From Blattamonas nauphoetae (Eukaryota; Preaxostyla; Oxymonadida): a DNA stretch of 64,000 nucleotides. Both the position numbers and the translations under genes were made by a program. The DNA lies in NCBI GenBank assembly GCA_033064195.1, contig JARBJD010000091.1, positions 181,162 to 245,161 on the forward strand. The letters are read 5' to 3'. Below the pieces are notes generated by a model. It worked only from the letters and a program-made list of their open reading frames with translations, had not been told where the DNA came from and did not search any database. This document shows, piece after piece, positions 1 to 11,813 of the stretch (positions within the stretch are counted from its first letter, which is position 1; every line of letters begins with the position of its first letter).

Positions 1-39
1 GTGCTTATTTTTCTTCCAACCGTAATTTTTATTTTGTTC

Positions 40-3000
40 ATGTCCGAAGAGGAATACTCGAGGATTGTCATCGCCAATCTCAGACCCAAAAAGTACAAAA
101 ACAATAAAATATCAAATTGTCATTATAAGCCCTGGACCTTCGCTCCGAAATGGATTCTCAGGCAACTCACGTATTCATTGGTTTTAAATGCTTTCAAATC
201 TCCAGGTTTTCGTGTAATATCTATTTTATAATTATCGGAATCATCCAATCCTTCCCTGAGTCTGCTCAAATCAATTCGGTATCGTCCACGTTTTGAATCA
301 GTTCTCATCAACCAGGCTGGAACATGGATTCCAATCGCCCTAATCTTTCTTTTATCAATTGCAACGGAGCTCTTTGATGTGTTGCGGATTTATAAAGTCG
401 ACAAGAAGTACAATGCTAAACGATGGTTTAGTGTCCTCAATCGAGGAAGATGGATTTCAATGCCATCTAAAAGCATTCATCCTGGTGATCTCGTGAGACT
501 CAATCGTGGAGATCACATACCTGCTGATTTAGTACTTCTAGCTTCTTCCAACAATGACAGAACAGCCTATATTGACACGACAAACATCACTGGAGAAGTT
601 AACTCTCGACAAGTTTTTATCCCAACCACAGAGGAGGAAAGTGGAACGTCGCTGGGGCAAACACCCGATGAAGCCCACTGGAGTGCCTGCTCGTGCCTTG
701 TAAAAACGACAGAACCGAATGGAGAGATGGACGAATTCTCAGGCATTTTTTGTGCAGAATCTGCAGAAAAAGCATTAGACCAACGAACTCGGATGGACAG
801 TAAGGTTTCTGCTGCGAAAGCCTCTGAAAAAACATATATTTCGATGGAAAGACTGAAGGCCATCGCTCGAAACTCACATGCCAAAGGACAACCTCTCACA
901 ATCGATAATCTCCTCCTACAGGATTCCACCCTCACCCATACTGATTGGGCCATAGGAATGGTGATTTTTGCTGGAAATGAGACCAAAGTTGGATTCGCCA
1001 AAGGAAAACCACGACAAAAATCTTCAAGATTTCAGATGTTCTTCTCTGGAATCTGTATCGTTCTCTCTGTCCTTACATTGATCTTTAGCTTGATCAATGG
1101 ATTAAGTTTGCCAACTATTTCTCACTCATTGTCTCAGTTGGTTTTGGTTACTTTATGCAACCACATGCTCATTCATATCTCCATTACAGCACTTTATCCA
1201 AAGGTAACAAATGGCTCTCTGCCAGCTTACTGTTTCGTTCAATCACATTATATTCTGCAACGATTCCAATTCCGCTCAAAGCAACGCTCGATATAGCAAC
1301 TCTGATCTCTTCGCTTCTTATTGGTTTTGATCTTCGAACGAAACTCAAGAAAAAGGATAAAAGCGAGGAATTTGACATGACCCCTCAGAGACCTGGGCAA
1401 AAAACCACGCTTCATCAATCAACTCTCCAATATAGTGAAGTATCCAAAACAGATGAGGAAGAAAAGAAAGATGAGCTCAAAAGAAAACACAAAGGTGTTG
1501 CCAGACGGTCATGTCTCTCAACAGAACTTGGATTAGTGACACATGTCCTTACCGACAAGACAGGAACACTAACTCAAACAAAAATGGTGTTTTGTGGGTG
1601 CACAATTGGAGATGAGGTATTTGGGCCAGATACTATCGATAATTTTCTTACGTATGAAGCAACCCGTGATCCTGCTGACCCTGAATCACCTCTCGAAAAA
1701 GAAAGCTCACTGAAAGGATTAATTGAACGAAATGATCTCGAAGCCTTGGATTTCTTCCGAACACTTGCACTATGCCATTCAATTCAATCATATCCAAAGT
1801 TTTTTCCTTTCTACTTCCTTCATTCACCTCTCTAGACAAATCTCTCAACAAGAAACTCTCTTCTCATCGACAAACCCCGAAGAAACGGCTCTCTTCCAAG
1901 TTGCATCCAACCTTGGAGTTCGTTTCACTGAACGCAACAATGCAACGAATCTTTTGAAGCTGAACATCACCCCAGCAGACACGTCTCTCTTCAACTTCGG
2001 TGCTTTCCATCGAAATGAATACTTCAGACTCATCGACGTCGTCCCGTTCGAATTCCAGAACGATATGATAGTTGTCTGCATGCAAACCGTCGAAAACAAA
2101 GCAGAAGATGGAAAACGACAGCCACATGAAGTCGACGAAACCAAACCTGTTCTCCTCTTTGTGAAAGGATATGCAGATGCGATCCTTCCAAAATGTATCG
2201 ATGTCGACATCACCACACGCTTGAATTATTCCGACATCAACAAATACAAACGACGGGTCGTTCCTCCAAACAAATCACGAAACCAGCGAATGAGAAAAAT
2301 GTCGAACCAATACAGCTCACATGGACTTCGCACGTTCGTCATTGCGAAAAGAGTTATGTCAGCACAGGAATTCTACGCGTGGAGCAAGGGCATCCATGAT
2401 TCCGCGACTCAATTCCAGAACAGGCCAAGACAACGAGCACAAGCGTTGAACAGACTTGACTGGAACCTCCTTCCGCTTGGAGTGACAGCAGTTGCTGACT
2501 TGTTGGAAGATGGCGCGCCTGAACTGATTAGAGACATGCAACGAGCGGGAATTCGGGTGTGGATGGTCACTGGAGATCAGAAACAGAGTGCTCTGAAAAC
2601 TGGCGAGTTAGCAAAACTTGTCACAGGGAACATCATCGAGCTCAAAGCCACAAAAGAGAACCTGACTGGACGAATCAAAATCGAGGATGTGATCAAGACT
2701 CAACTCAGACCATTCCGATGCATCCAACAGGACGAAGAAGAGTGTGGGACACCACTAAAACTCCCTCGTCCCTTCACATTCTTAATCAACGGATACACTC
2801 TCGAATACATGATCAAGTCAGATGATCTCCAGAGGGACATGTCGGAGATTATCAAACACGCTGATTCACTCATCTGTTATCGTGCGAGTCCTGAACAGAA
2901 GGCACTACTCACAACGTTCCTTCGGAGATTGAGGTTGTCGCCGCTTGTGTCTGATGTCGATTTGGTGGGCTTGATGGATGAAGACGACAAAATGAGAAAA

Positions 3001-4803
3001 GAGAAACGAATGAAGTCAAAAGAAGCTGATCGAACCTTCGCAAGAACGTCAGCGGCTGCCTCTGATGAAGTCGGGACAACACACAATAAACTCGCCGAGC
3101 TGGAAAGGAGGTTTCTTGTTGAAGATGACGTGGAGATGGAGTACGAAGAGAAGAGGCTGATGCAAAAGCTGCGATACGATGCGTGGGTTGAATCGAAATA
3201 CATTTCCAGCCACACTCGGTTTGACGAGGCGATTGTTGAAGCTTACGATGAAGACGAGGAGCTGGATAATACACTGTTAAAGATCCAGCAAGGAGCACAG
3301 ACACATCAATCCAAGACAGACACAGATTGGGAGGGCCACCAGTTCATCGACATGCTCTTTCAGAATGAAGCCACTCATCTGGAACAACGTCCACTCGACT
3401 ATACTCGGAATGCCTTCTTCACCACAACGACAACACGACGAAAGGATGTGTACGTGTCAAGCGAGGATGACCTCTCGTCAAACTCGGGAACGAGTCCAGA
3501 ACCGGGTGACTCGATTGAGAACGACCCAGACAAGGAACGGAATATGATCGACGTGTCAAAAGTGGTTCATTGGACAGTGACCCAGGACTGCACGAAGGAG
3601 AGCAAGTTCAAACCAATCAATATGAAAGCAAGATGGTTCCCACAAAGCGGATTCACGAAATTGTTCACAAATCGCAACTATCCCGTCGTTCTTGCAATCG
3701 GGGATGGAAGCAACGATGTTGGTATGATCCGTGCCGCCGACATCGGAGTGGGGATCAGGACCATCCGAGGACAACAAGCATCGATCGCCGGAGACTACTC
3801 CGTCCTCTCTTTCGGAGCTCTCCGAACCCTCCTCTTCCATCATGGCCGAAACACATATCGAACAATGTCGTTTACAGTGCTCTTCTCTTTATTCAAGTCC
3901 CTCATGATCATCGTCATTCAGGGTCTCTACAACATGACGTCAACATTCGAGTCATCCACCAGCTTCATCGGCGGAACAATGGAAATGATGTACTTGTGGC
4001 TCTTCACATCTCTCCCCATCCTCGCCTACCACACTGTTGACAGAGATGTCGCACCCAAATTTAGCGAAAACAATCCCCAACTGTATCGACTCTCCCAACG
4101 TCAGAAATATCTCAACTGGAGCAAGCTTCTCATTTGGGAGCTCCGTGCGATCTGGTCTGCTGGAGTTGTCTTCCTCTTTGTTTTCTTTGCTTATTGGGAC
4201 ACAGACACAACCTCTCCACAAGTTTCTGGGGTTGCGTACATGTCCTTGTTTCTGATTCAAACTGTCACCCTGCTCGAGAACACTCACACCCTCCAATTCA
4301 TCCAAATCATCGTCCTCGTCCTCTCCTCGATCCTCCCAATCATCATCATCCTCATCGATTCATACACATCCTACAAAATAACGCACATTGGTGTCTTTCA
4401 AGAAGTCTTTGGAAGTGGGTTGAGTTATGCTGTGATGATCTCCTCCACGATCGTCGCTGTATCTGTCCCACACCTTATCCTTCGGATTATTCGGTGTGTC
4501 CAGCACAAGAAAGTTCATCGAACCGCACTAGCAAATCATCAGGACGAGTTGTGGATCGCTGAGATGGACACACTCACGACACACATCAGAAAGAAGACCG
4601 ATGAGCTTTTGGAGAAACAAGGAAAACAAGCCCAGAAAGCCTCAGCTCAAAGTCAAGGAAACACAAAGTCCCCTCCAAACCCAACTGATGAGCCACAAGT
4701 GAATGTCAAGCCCAATCCAAATGAGGGACAAGATGATTCAAAATCGGTGAAATCAGCGAGTATTCGGTCAACACGGTCGCCTAAATCTCGCTCCCAAATC
4801 TAA
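40..4803 (+). CDS. P4-type ATPase (phospholipid flippase), 5 exons
   Basis: Flips aminophospholipids to the cytosolic leaflet, powered by an aspartyl-phosphate cycle. Proposed exons 40-170, 206-278, 316-1130, 1190-1798 and 1836-4803 sum to 1532 codons in frame; introns are 35, 37, about 59 and 37 nt. The third intron is the least certain because a second donor six bases downstream is also in phase. Visible motifs: an N-terminal segment like P4 proteins (NKIS, then a hydrophobic hairpin), IPADLVLL in the actuator domain, phosphorylation motif DKTGTLT near residue 462, NPEETALFQVA (P4 nucleotide-binding signature), TGDQ, SPEQKALL, and GDGSNDVGMI near residue 1165, followed by a C-terminal membrane block and a charged tail. 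Odd: the usual P4 DGET is TGEV here, and about 250 charged residues sit between SPEQKALL and GDGSNDV, where P4 enzymes normally have a few tens. ATG at 40 is chosen because it gives a normal N-terminus; a start further upstream is not excluded. Confidence 0.9.
171..205 (+). other. Short GT-AG intron (35 nt)
   Basis: Begins GTATTC and ends TCCAG. Its removal joins the N-terminal P4 segment to the first transmembrane hairpin in phase 2. It shows the intron style of the whole window: very short, donor GT(A/T)(T/C), pyrimidine-rich acceptor ending CAG or TAG. Confidence 0.75.
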
Positions 4804-4910
4804 ACACACTTTGAAGCATGTTTTTTTAATCTACTATTCATTGGTTGCATTTCACACCATCTTTCTTTCCCATTTTTTGATTCGCGCCTTTTTTATTTTT
4901 CTCGGTTTTT

Positions 4911-6056
4911 ATGTCAAATACAATAAAACCATCACCTGAAAAAGGGTGTTTATCTGACAGTGCACAACAAATTAGTGATAATTCCACGAAACATACGAAG
5001 TTGACGAAGGACAAGCTCGGAACTCGAACTTACTCTTCAACTCTCTCGTTTGCTTTGGCAAAGGCTCGAAGAAAGAAAGGAGAGACGTATGAAGAGATAT
5101 ACAAAGATTTTCCGGAGTATTTTGGCAACCTATCTCCCCCAAAATCAAAATCAACACCAACGAACGTTGACGAGGCCACACTTGTAAAATCAATTCTTCG
5201 TCCGGATAATACACCCAATAAATCGCACAAACAAGCTCGAATATCTTTTTCCCCGGTTGAACAACCAACAGAAAAAGTCGAACAACAAAACCCAGTTCGC
5301 CCACCTCGAAACCGTCCTCCTGTCGTGGTAAAAGCGTCTCAAACTATTCCAAAACCGTCAAATCAAAATACAATTCAACTTCCAAAATCTGTTCTTGATC
5401 AAGGAAAACTCAGGTTAAATCCAAACAGAGATCTCACCACCCCAAAAACTATCCTCGATACTCCCAAAGTATCTCTGCATGAACCAACAGAAGATACACA
5501 CAATCAAAATGGGATTGCCACTCCTTCACGTACCTTTCAAACTCAGCCCATTCAACTCACACCATCTCGTCAATTTCCAACGAAAGATCCCTCACCCACG
5601 GGACACTACTGCTCGTGTTGTGCTGGATTTCCACAGAAAAAAGATTCACTCCAGCCATCACACATAGCTACTAAGAAGCAGAAATTATCAAGATCAACCT
5701 CAAATATCCCGCTTCCTCTCTCCGATTACACCTACACATCATCCTCCACCTTCTCCTCTTTCCTTCAGACTTACAAGCTATCAGCCCCAACCACTCTTCG
5801 ACAACCATCTCCAACTCTCAATAAGGTCATTCCAAGCGAATATCCACTCCAGCGTCGCACAGAACATCTCATCGAACAGTGCATCTCGACAAGCCTCGTC
5901 GATAATCTCCCGTCACAGCCCCATTCACTGAATAATCATTCATATCAGCCCCCGGAACATCTTCCATCTCGTCTTCTCACTTCATCCAACCAACTCCAAA
6001 CATACACCTCACCTTTCTCACTCAAAAAGAGACCCATCAGCCAGGACAATGGATAA
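4911..6056 (+). CDS. Ser/Thr/Pro-rich hypothetical protein, 381 aa
   Basis: Single open frame starting 107 bases after the flippase stop on the same strand. The only segment that looks folded lies near residues 40-75 (ALAKARRKKGETYEEIYKDF, then PEYFGNL), with basic and aromatic residues like a short helical motif. The remainder is low-complexity Ser, Thr, Pro, Gln and Asn, typical of a disordered regulatory or scaffold protein. A cluster CSCCAG near residue 238 could bind a metal or be acylated, but that is speculation. No family is recognised. The A/T-rich leader and the clean ATG (TTTTTATGTC) support the start. Confidence 0.6.
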   Translation: MSNTIKPSPEKGCLSDSAQQISDNSTKHTKLTKDKLGTRTYSSTLSFALAKARRKKGETYEEIYKDFPEYFGNLSPPKSKSTPTNVDEATLVKSILRPDNTPNKSHKQARISFSPVEQPTEKVEQQNPVRPPRNRPPVVVKASQTIPKPSNQNTIQLPKSVLDQGKLRLNPNRDLTTPKTILDTPKVSLHEPTEDTHNQNGIATPSRTFQTQPIQLTPSRQFPTKDPSPTGHYCSCCAGFPQKKDSLQPSHIATKKQKLSRSTSNIPLPLSDYTYTSSSTFSSFLQTYKLSAPTTLRQPSPTLNKVIPSEYPLQRRTEHLIEQCISTSLVDNLPSQPHSLNNHSYQPPEHLPSRLLTSSNQLQTYTSPFSLKKRPISQDNG

Positions 6057-8597
6057 CATTTTTTGTCTCTCTCGCTTCCCTTCAGTTGATGCATAAACAA
6101 CCGTATTTTCCAAATATTCAGAGACAAATCTTCAGCTCAGAGCGATAATTTTGGAATGAATCCCTTTATGAATATCAAGAGAACGGTGTTTTCTGGGTTT
6201 GAGGGAGAAATTACAAACAAAAGACACTAAATTACACGCGCACGCTAACGTCCACGTGAAATTTGCGTTAATTTTGTCTATTTCCATCTCTAAACAGCCA
6301 ACACAGTGTTCTGTTCATTTTGTCCAATCTGTTAGTGTAAACCAAAATTCTGATCTGAATACAAAAACCGTCTGAACTCTCCAATGAATGGAGTGGAGGT
6401 TGTTAACCCTAAAATGACTCCTCATCACCCAACAAAGCCGATAAGAAAGCCAGATCAGACAGATCGAAGATGACTCCGAATGATCCTTTCGCCAAGATCA
6501 TTGTTTGGGCCAGTTGTGATCTCAAGGAACGTGTTGGAAGGAATCCAGTCGGGACGGAGTGTCATATCAATCGAGTCCGAAGAAAGTGGCTGTTGTTGAC
6601 TCAAGTGACCACTCGAAGAAGACAAGGAGCACATCGAAAGCCAGTAGTCAAAAAGAAAAATCTGCAAAGAAAGCTGCCAATCCATTTGGAAAGAAGAAAT
6701 TAATAAAAAAGCAGAGAAAAGAATGAAACAAAGGAAATTACGAAATAGTCAACAGAGAAACGCAGATTTGGGCAAAGAATTCAACAAGCTCGCACAGACA
6801 GTCGAGAAAAAGAAGCCTGTTGCAAAGAAATCAACTCTAAAGGCGATAAAGTGAGGTATTTTCATTGGGCATACATTTGTGCGGTTTTAGATGCATTAAC
6901 TGGCTGGCATATGGATGATCCTTTGCACACTTCATTTTTGTGTTTATGACTTTGATAAGAAAAGGATCGTGAGGATATACAAGCAAGTTGTGGTTCAGGA
7001 TCTGAGGCTGATCTTTTATTCACAAACTGGACTCGTTCGGTGATTTCGAATGCTTTTTCAGTGATTCTCGATTCATGGGATAGAGTTCGAATGGCTTCTG
7101 AAAATCAACGTCAAAACGTCCAAAATCCGACGCATATTGGATAAAGGTCGATGTCTGGATGGATTCACTTGGGAAAGCGCAGAACAGGACCATCCATCTC
7201 TGGACACGGAGAATGTGATTTTTACGTGCTATTGATGCCAGCAACACCAACATAAAGCAGTCATTCGCGAGATGTTCATCCATTTCGATGATTCAGCTCA
7301 GACGCTCTTCCTGAGGGCATTTAGTTCACCTCGAACGATCTGTGGAAAAAGATGGAGTGTCTTTGATAGAAACATGATGATAAACATGAAAAAAATGCAG
7401 CAACATTCAACAGAAAGAAAAAAATACAGAATTCGAGACCAAGAAAGAGAAGGATCTCATCAACTTAGGAACAAGGATTCAAGAAAATGAAGTTGAAGAA
7501 CATACAGTCCAAAGTTCAAGATAACCATGAAAATGAGGTTCAAACAGTATCGACCCATGATCTTTTCGAGCTTGAGATAGCTACCCTTTCTGATGAATCA
7601 GATGGTTCCGAAAAGCCGATTGCTGAGCGCTGGCAAAATAGAGCATCACAAAAAAGCCCAAAAGATGGCATCGTTAGTTCAGAAGAAAGAAATGTTGGAT
7701 TGTTCTGGCATTTACAGCAATGAAAATGTTTTGACACGTCTGTAGTGGTCGTCAGTCACTTCTGCAGAAAAACCAAGTCCGGATGATTATCTAAGTTCGA
7801 CGATCAATCAATTGCTCACACTAGCCAACAGGAAGAAATATACACATTTCACGCCGTACGAAAGTTGAATGAGAGACTTGGAGGGAAAACAGGTATTGCA
7901 TCTATTTTCTGGAGATCCACTGGTGGCACGAGCATTGTTATCGCGTCTGTGGATCAAAAAAGCGCCTTTGTCAATCTTGGTGCACTGTACCGGCGATTGA
8001 CGGATATTTAGGCTTTGATTATGATATTCCATTTCCAGATTGTTTCAGAGCTGAGCCTGGACAGCATTCAAAGTCATAAATTCGTTCACACACAAGAATG
8101 ACTTCTGTCTATTCTGCTGTTGCCTTCAATATCCAGAAATGACTGCGTAGCGTCCTCGATAGGCTGAACGAGTAATTCACTATCCACGCCACAACATACA
8201 ACAATTTCAAAATCCTTGATGATATATTGATGGAAATATCGGCCATTTAAGTGTGTAAATTTTCATACAGCCTTTTTTTTCAGCACAGAGTGATGATCGA
8301 ATTCTATGTGGCCAATCATGTCCATGTGAAATTGATACGACCGCCATCAATGATTTGAACGATGACATATACTTGAAAGTCCACAATACAATCAATCTTT
8401 GTAGGATGCACGGCACCATAAGAGAAATTCATCCAGCCTCTATTATGGGACTTTGTGATTGAGCAAAGTCAGATATCACTCAAATACTTGGCTCAGAGCT
8501 TGTAGATTCCTCTAACATCTAAATTGAAACAAGTTCCACTAAGAATGAGTGAACGAACGATGCAGACAGCTCTTCGCCCATAAGGGAACCTTATTTT
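6057..8597. other. Region without an intact gene; coding-like fragments
   Basis: No long open frame on either strand. Short stretches still look coding on the plus strand: a lysine-rich piece at about 6560-6850 (SDHSKKTRSTSKASSQKEKS, then AKKAANPFGKKK, then RKLRNSQQRNADLGKEFNKL) that needs a frame change, an acidic piece at 7390-7740 (KKEKDLINLGTRIQENEVEE), and a piece at 8285-8460 (CGQSCPCEIDTTAINDLNDD). Order and strand are consistent with one decayed gene, or with a gene of many tiny exons I could not assemble. The basic piece followed by KEKDLINLG faintly recalls ribosome-biogenesis factors such as Nop14, but too weakly to name. Confidence 0.4.
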
Positions 8598-11322
8598 ATG
8601 ATGTCAACAAACATTCAGTCTCCACCATCTTACCCGACATCTGAGAATGCGCCATTTCCTCAAAGATCTCTCGAACAGAACGGATTGTCCGACATCATCA
8701 GACAAATCTGTTCTCAGATGGAAACGCAGCTGAACTCTCTTCCCTTCTTTGTTGATAACATATCGACTGTTGTCGGTTGCGTGAGAGATAGACGTGGGGT
8801 TTTAGATTCTTTGTTTCAATCATTTTTAGCCAATTCCTCTTGCGTGTCTTCCATTAAGAGACCAGAGACAATTTGGAGCACAATTCTTATGTGTATTAAC
8901 AACACATATGATTGAAAACCAGCCAATTAGCGTTCTTCGTTTGATCAATGGTGTATCACATTCGAATTTGCGGATCACAACCATGCCAATTGGATTGATT
9001 CGAAATGGCTGTCAAGCAATTAATGTATGTTCGAAAACAATGAAATTTGTTCATAAATCACATTGATATTCAGTATAATGGGCTGATGCCATCCCGCAAT
9101 TTCTACTGTAGTCATTCTCGTCATCTATGACACTTCTCTCTTCTCCAACCGCTCGTAGATCATTCGTGAAGCCATTTCTGCCACGCAGCTGATTACAAAG
9201 GAGACAGCCCTGAGACTCCTGACCCATTTGTTTATCTTTCGTACTTTTTTACTCTTCTGTAGAAACAGGTACCAACCAGACCAAAGCACTGGATCAACAG
9301 ATCAAATAGGAGACATTTTGAACAGAGAACAACCAAAACCAGCACAATTACCTCCTGATGAAAGCGATCAAAAAGACCCATCTTTCCGTATCCTTGGAGA
9401 CGCACCACCCCGAAATGAAGGATGGACTGAGGAAATAAAAAACTCCGAAGTATGAAGAGAGAACTGATGTTTTTGCCCTTTTCGAACTTTCCCCAAACTA
9501 TTTTCATTTTTCTCATTTCCACCCTTCAATTTCAGGTGATTCCAACCATGTTGAGTTGCCTTGTCGAAACATCGTCCAGCCTCGCTCTTTCATGCCATGG
9601 GATCTTCCACGAGAACCCAGACACAGACGACAGCGTCCAAAATGAAGACGGGAGATGGTTTGTCCCAAGAATCTGGACACACGAGGAGTCAGTGTGGGTG
9701 AATCCGACCATCTCGCGCGTTGAAGAGATCACACATCAGCTTGCCGCAGAAATGGCCATCACTGAAGACGTGTGGAGTCGGTTGGATAAAGACACCCTTC
9801 CGCTCTCACTGGAATGGTGCACCTTGGCAACGAACGCACTGCAAGCAGCAGTGTCCGGATTTGAAAACACAGTCTTCAACAACTGCGGAACGGAAGAGAT
9901 GAGGCTGTTTGTGGCCGACGCACTTCGGAATACGAGAGGTGCACCAGAAGGGAGGAGTCGCATGTGGAAGTGTGTTCTGAGTGAGAGAGGGGAGAAGTTG
10001 TTTTGAGGATTGGAAGTGGAGTGTTTCCGTTCATTTGATCGTTTTTGGAGGATTTTGAGAATATTTGTGGATGTCTGTTTCATTTGCTGTTGATTAATTC
10101 CAATTTCATCACTTCTCACTTCACCCTCACTCTCCTTCTTCCTCTCTCCTCTCGCAGATTGTCCATCTCCCCACTCCACATGAGCTCCGCACTCATCGCA
10201 GTCTCTTCCCAGCTTCTCTACCTCTGCCTCCATCTTCCCCCAACACTCGCCTCCCTCGCCCACAGAGCCTTGTACGGCTCGCTTGCCACGCTCAACACCA
10301 TCCACCTCACAGTCGACGTGTCTCTGCCAGAAGTTCCCCTCGCACTGCCTTCGGAACCAGAATGGGAAGAGACAGGAATCACCCGAATGACAGAAGCCGA
10401 CTTCGAAGCTGCTCGCATCCGACAAGCCCAACTCGCTTTGGAACACCACAACGATCAGACCGAAGCTGGGATTGATGTGGAGGCGTTTGAGGGAGCCGGA
10501 TTAGGCCTCTGGGACGAGGCTGGCCGACCGTATGATCTTTCGGCAATCGATCCAGCAACCATCGTTCCCCTCCCCGATCCGATCTCCGAGCCACTGCTCA
10601 ACGATTACGGAACAGCCTCAGCAAACGCTGATCCGTTCTGCGAATTCGACTCGGACAACGACGATCTGTCACCACCGACGAGTCCAGGTGACACAGACAA
10701 GCTTTCAGAAGACTTGTTCAACCCGACGAACTCGACAGTCTCCATTCCGACACTTTTCGAGTTGCTGCCACTTCTCGTCCCTCATCGACACTCACTCTTC
10801 ACTGCACTCTGCACGACTTGCTTGGGATTTTTTGGAAACAGTGGTGATTCTGTTCATCTTGATTTCGTCGTCTTGACACTCAATCTTCTTCGAGAATCGA
10901 AAGAAGTGTGGGAAAGTGTGCTTTCAACTGATGCAATCCCAGCCATCTTTCGCCAACTCGCTTCTCCCCGAAGAGAGACAGAGGAAGTCAGACACACAAC
11001 CGCAGTTGAGCGAGCGCTTCTCCGCCTGTCTCTGCAGATGCTCGTCTCGAGAGAACGAAAGCGGGATGGAACGATCATATCACTTGTCGCTCCCCCACCG
11101 TCGCCCACACTCAGCCTGACCATGGCAGTTGTGTGCATTGCGGGACAGTCAGCCGGACAGCTCGAAGAAGAGGAAGGGCCAGTTCAGAGCATGGAAATCG
11201 ACAATGTCGCCACAGCCGAGACGCGCTTGATGGTCGAACTGGTCGGAAAGGGCGTTGTCAAAAGAAAAGATGCGATGGCGTTACTCAGGCTGATGGATGC
11301 ACGTGATGCGGTGTTCCACTAA
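8598..11322 (+). CDS. Hypothetical helical protein, about 754 aa, 7 exons
   Basis: A consistent model is 8598-8798, 8830-9028, 9112-9119, 9159-9229, 9263-9449, 9536-9969 and 10158-11322, which sums to 755 codons without a stop. The 31-, 33- and 86-nt introns (8799-8829, 9230-9262, 9450-9535) are convincing because each restores the frame between coding-like segments. The 8-nt microexon and the last intron (9970-10157) are guesses at exact borders. The protein is Leu/Ser/Glu-rich with amphipathic helices (QFGAQFLCVLTTHMIENQ; LFELLPLLVPHRHSLFTALC), suggesting a HEAT/ARM-like solenoid broken by an acidic linker near the middle (CEFDSDNDDLSPPTSPGDTD). I recognise no named family. Confidence 0.6.
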
Positions 11323-11813
11323 GACACTTTTCTTTCGTGAAGTTTTCGAGCATCTTTGTTATCCTTTGATTCTTTCGTTCTACCGTTTTCGTGATTATTG
11401 ATTTGATTATGATGAAAAATCGGGGTTCAGATCGAGGTGTGTCAATCAGGAATCCGATGTGTTGGTCTGATGACTTTATTAAGGGTCGATCGTGAACCAC
11501 TCAAAAAACCTGGCTTTCTCATCAAATCGATCCCAATTACGTTGACAAAATGGTCTATTTCTGTAGCTGTATGGTCAGCTAAACAGGCGTGGCCACTGGG
11601 CATGGTGAGATTTGACCCTTTTATAAACTATTCTCTGACACTGACCATCACATTTTGCCGGTCAGACAAACCGACCTTTTCTCCTGAATCTATATTTCTT
11701 CATCAAATCGGAACACTCTTGATACTATTTCAACGTTAGGTTGTTGTCGACCATAATAAGATCCTTGTTCGTTCAGTTCACACTCTAGCCTGCGCGGGAG
11801 TTATTGGAGCTCG
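11323..11813. other. Intergenic gap with ambiguous short frames
   Basis: A plus-strand open frame of about 100 codons (11437-11739) is present, but its composition is not convincing, and splice-like sites inside it (GTGAGA at 11604, CAG at about 11665) give no recognisable product. The gap otherwise holds the 3' flank of the upstream gene and the 5' flank of the LRR-IQ gene. Confidence 0.35.

Noticed and set aside
1204-1225. A 22-nt intron in the flippase gene
   Set aside because: Its length does not bring the downstream exon into frame; an intron at about 1131-1189 does.
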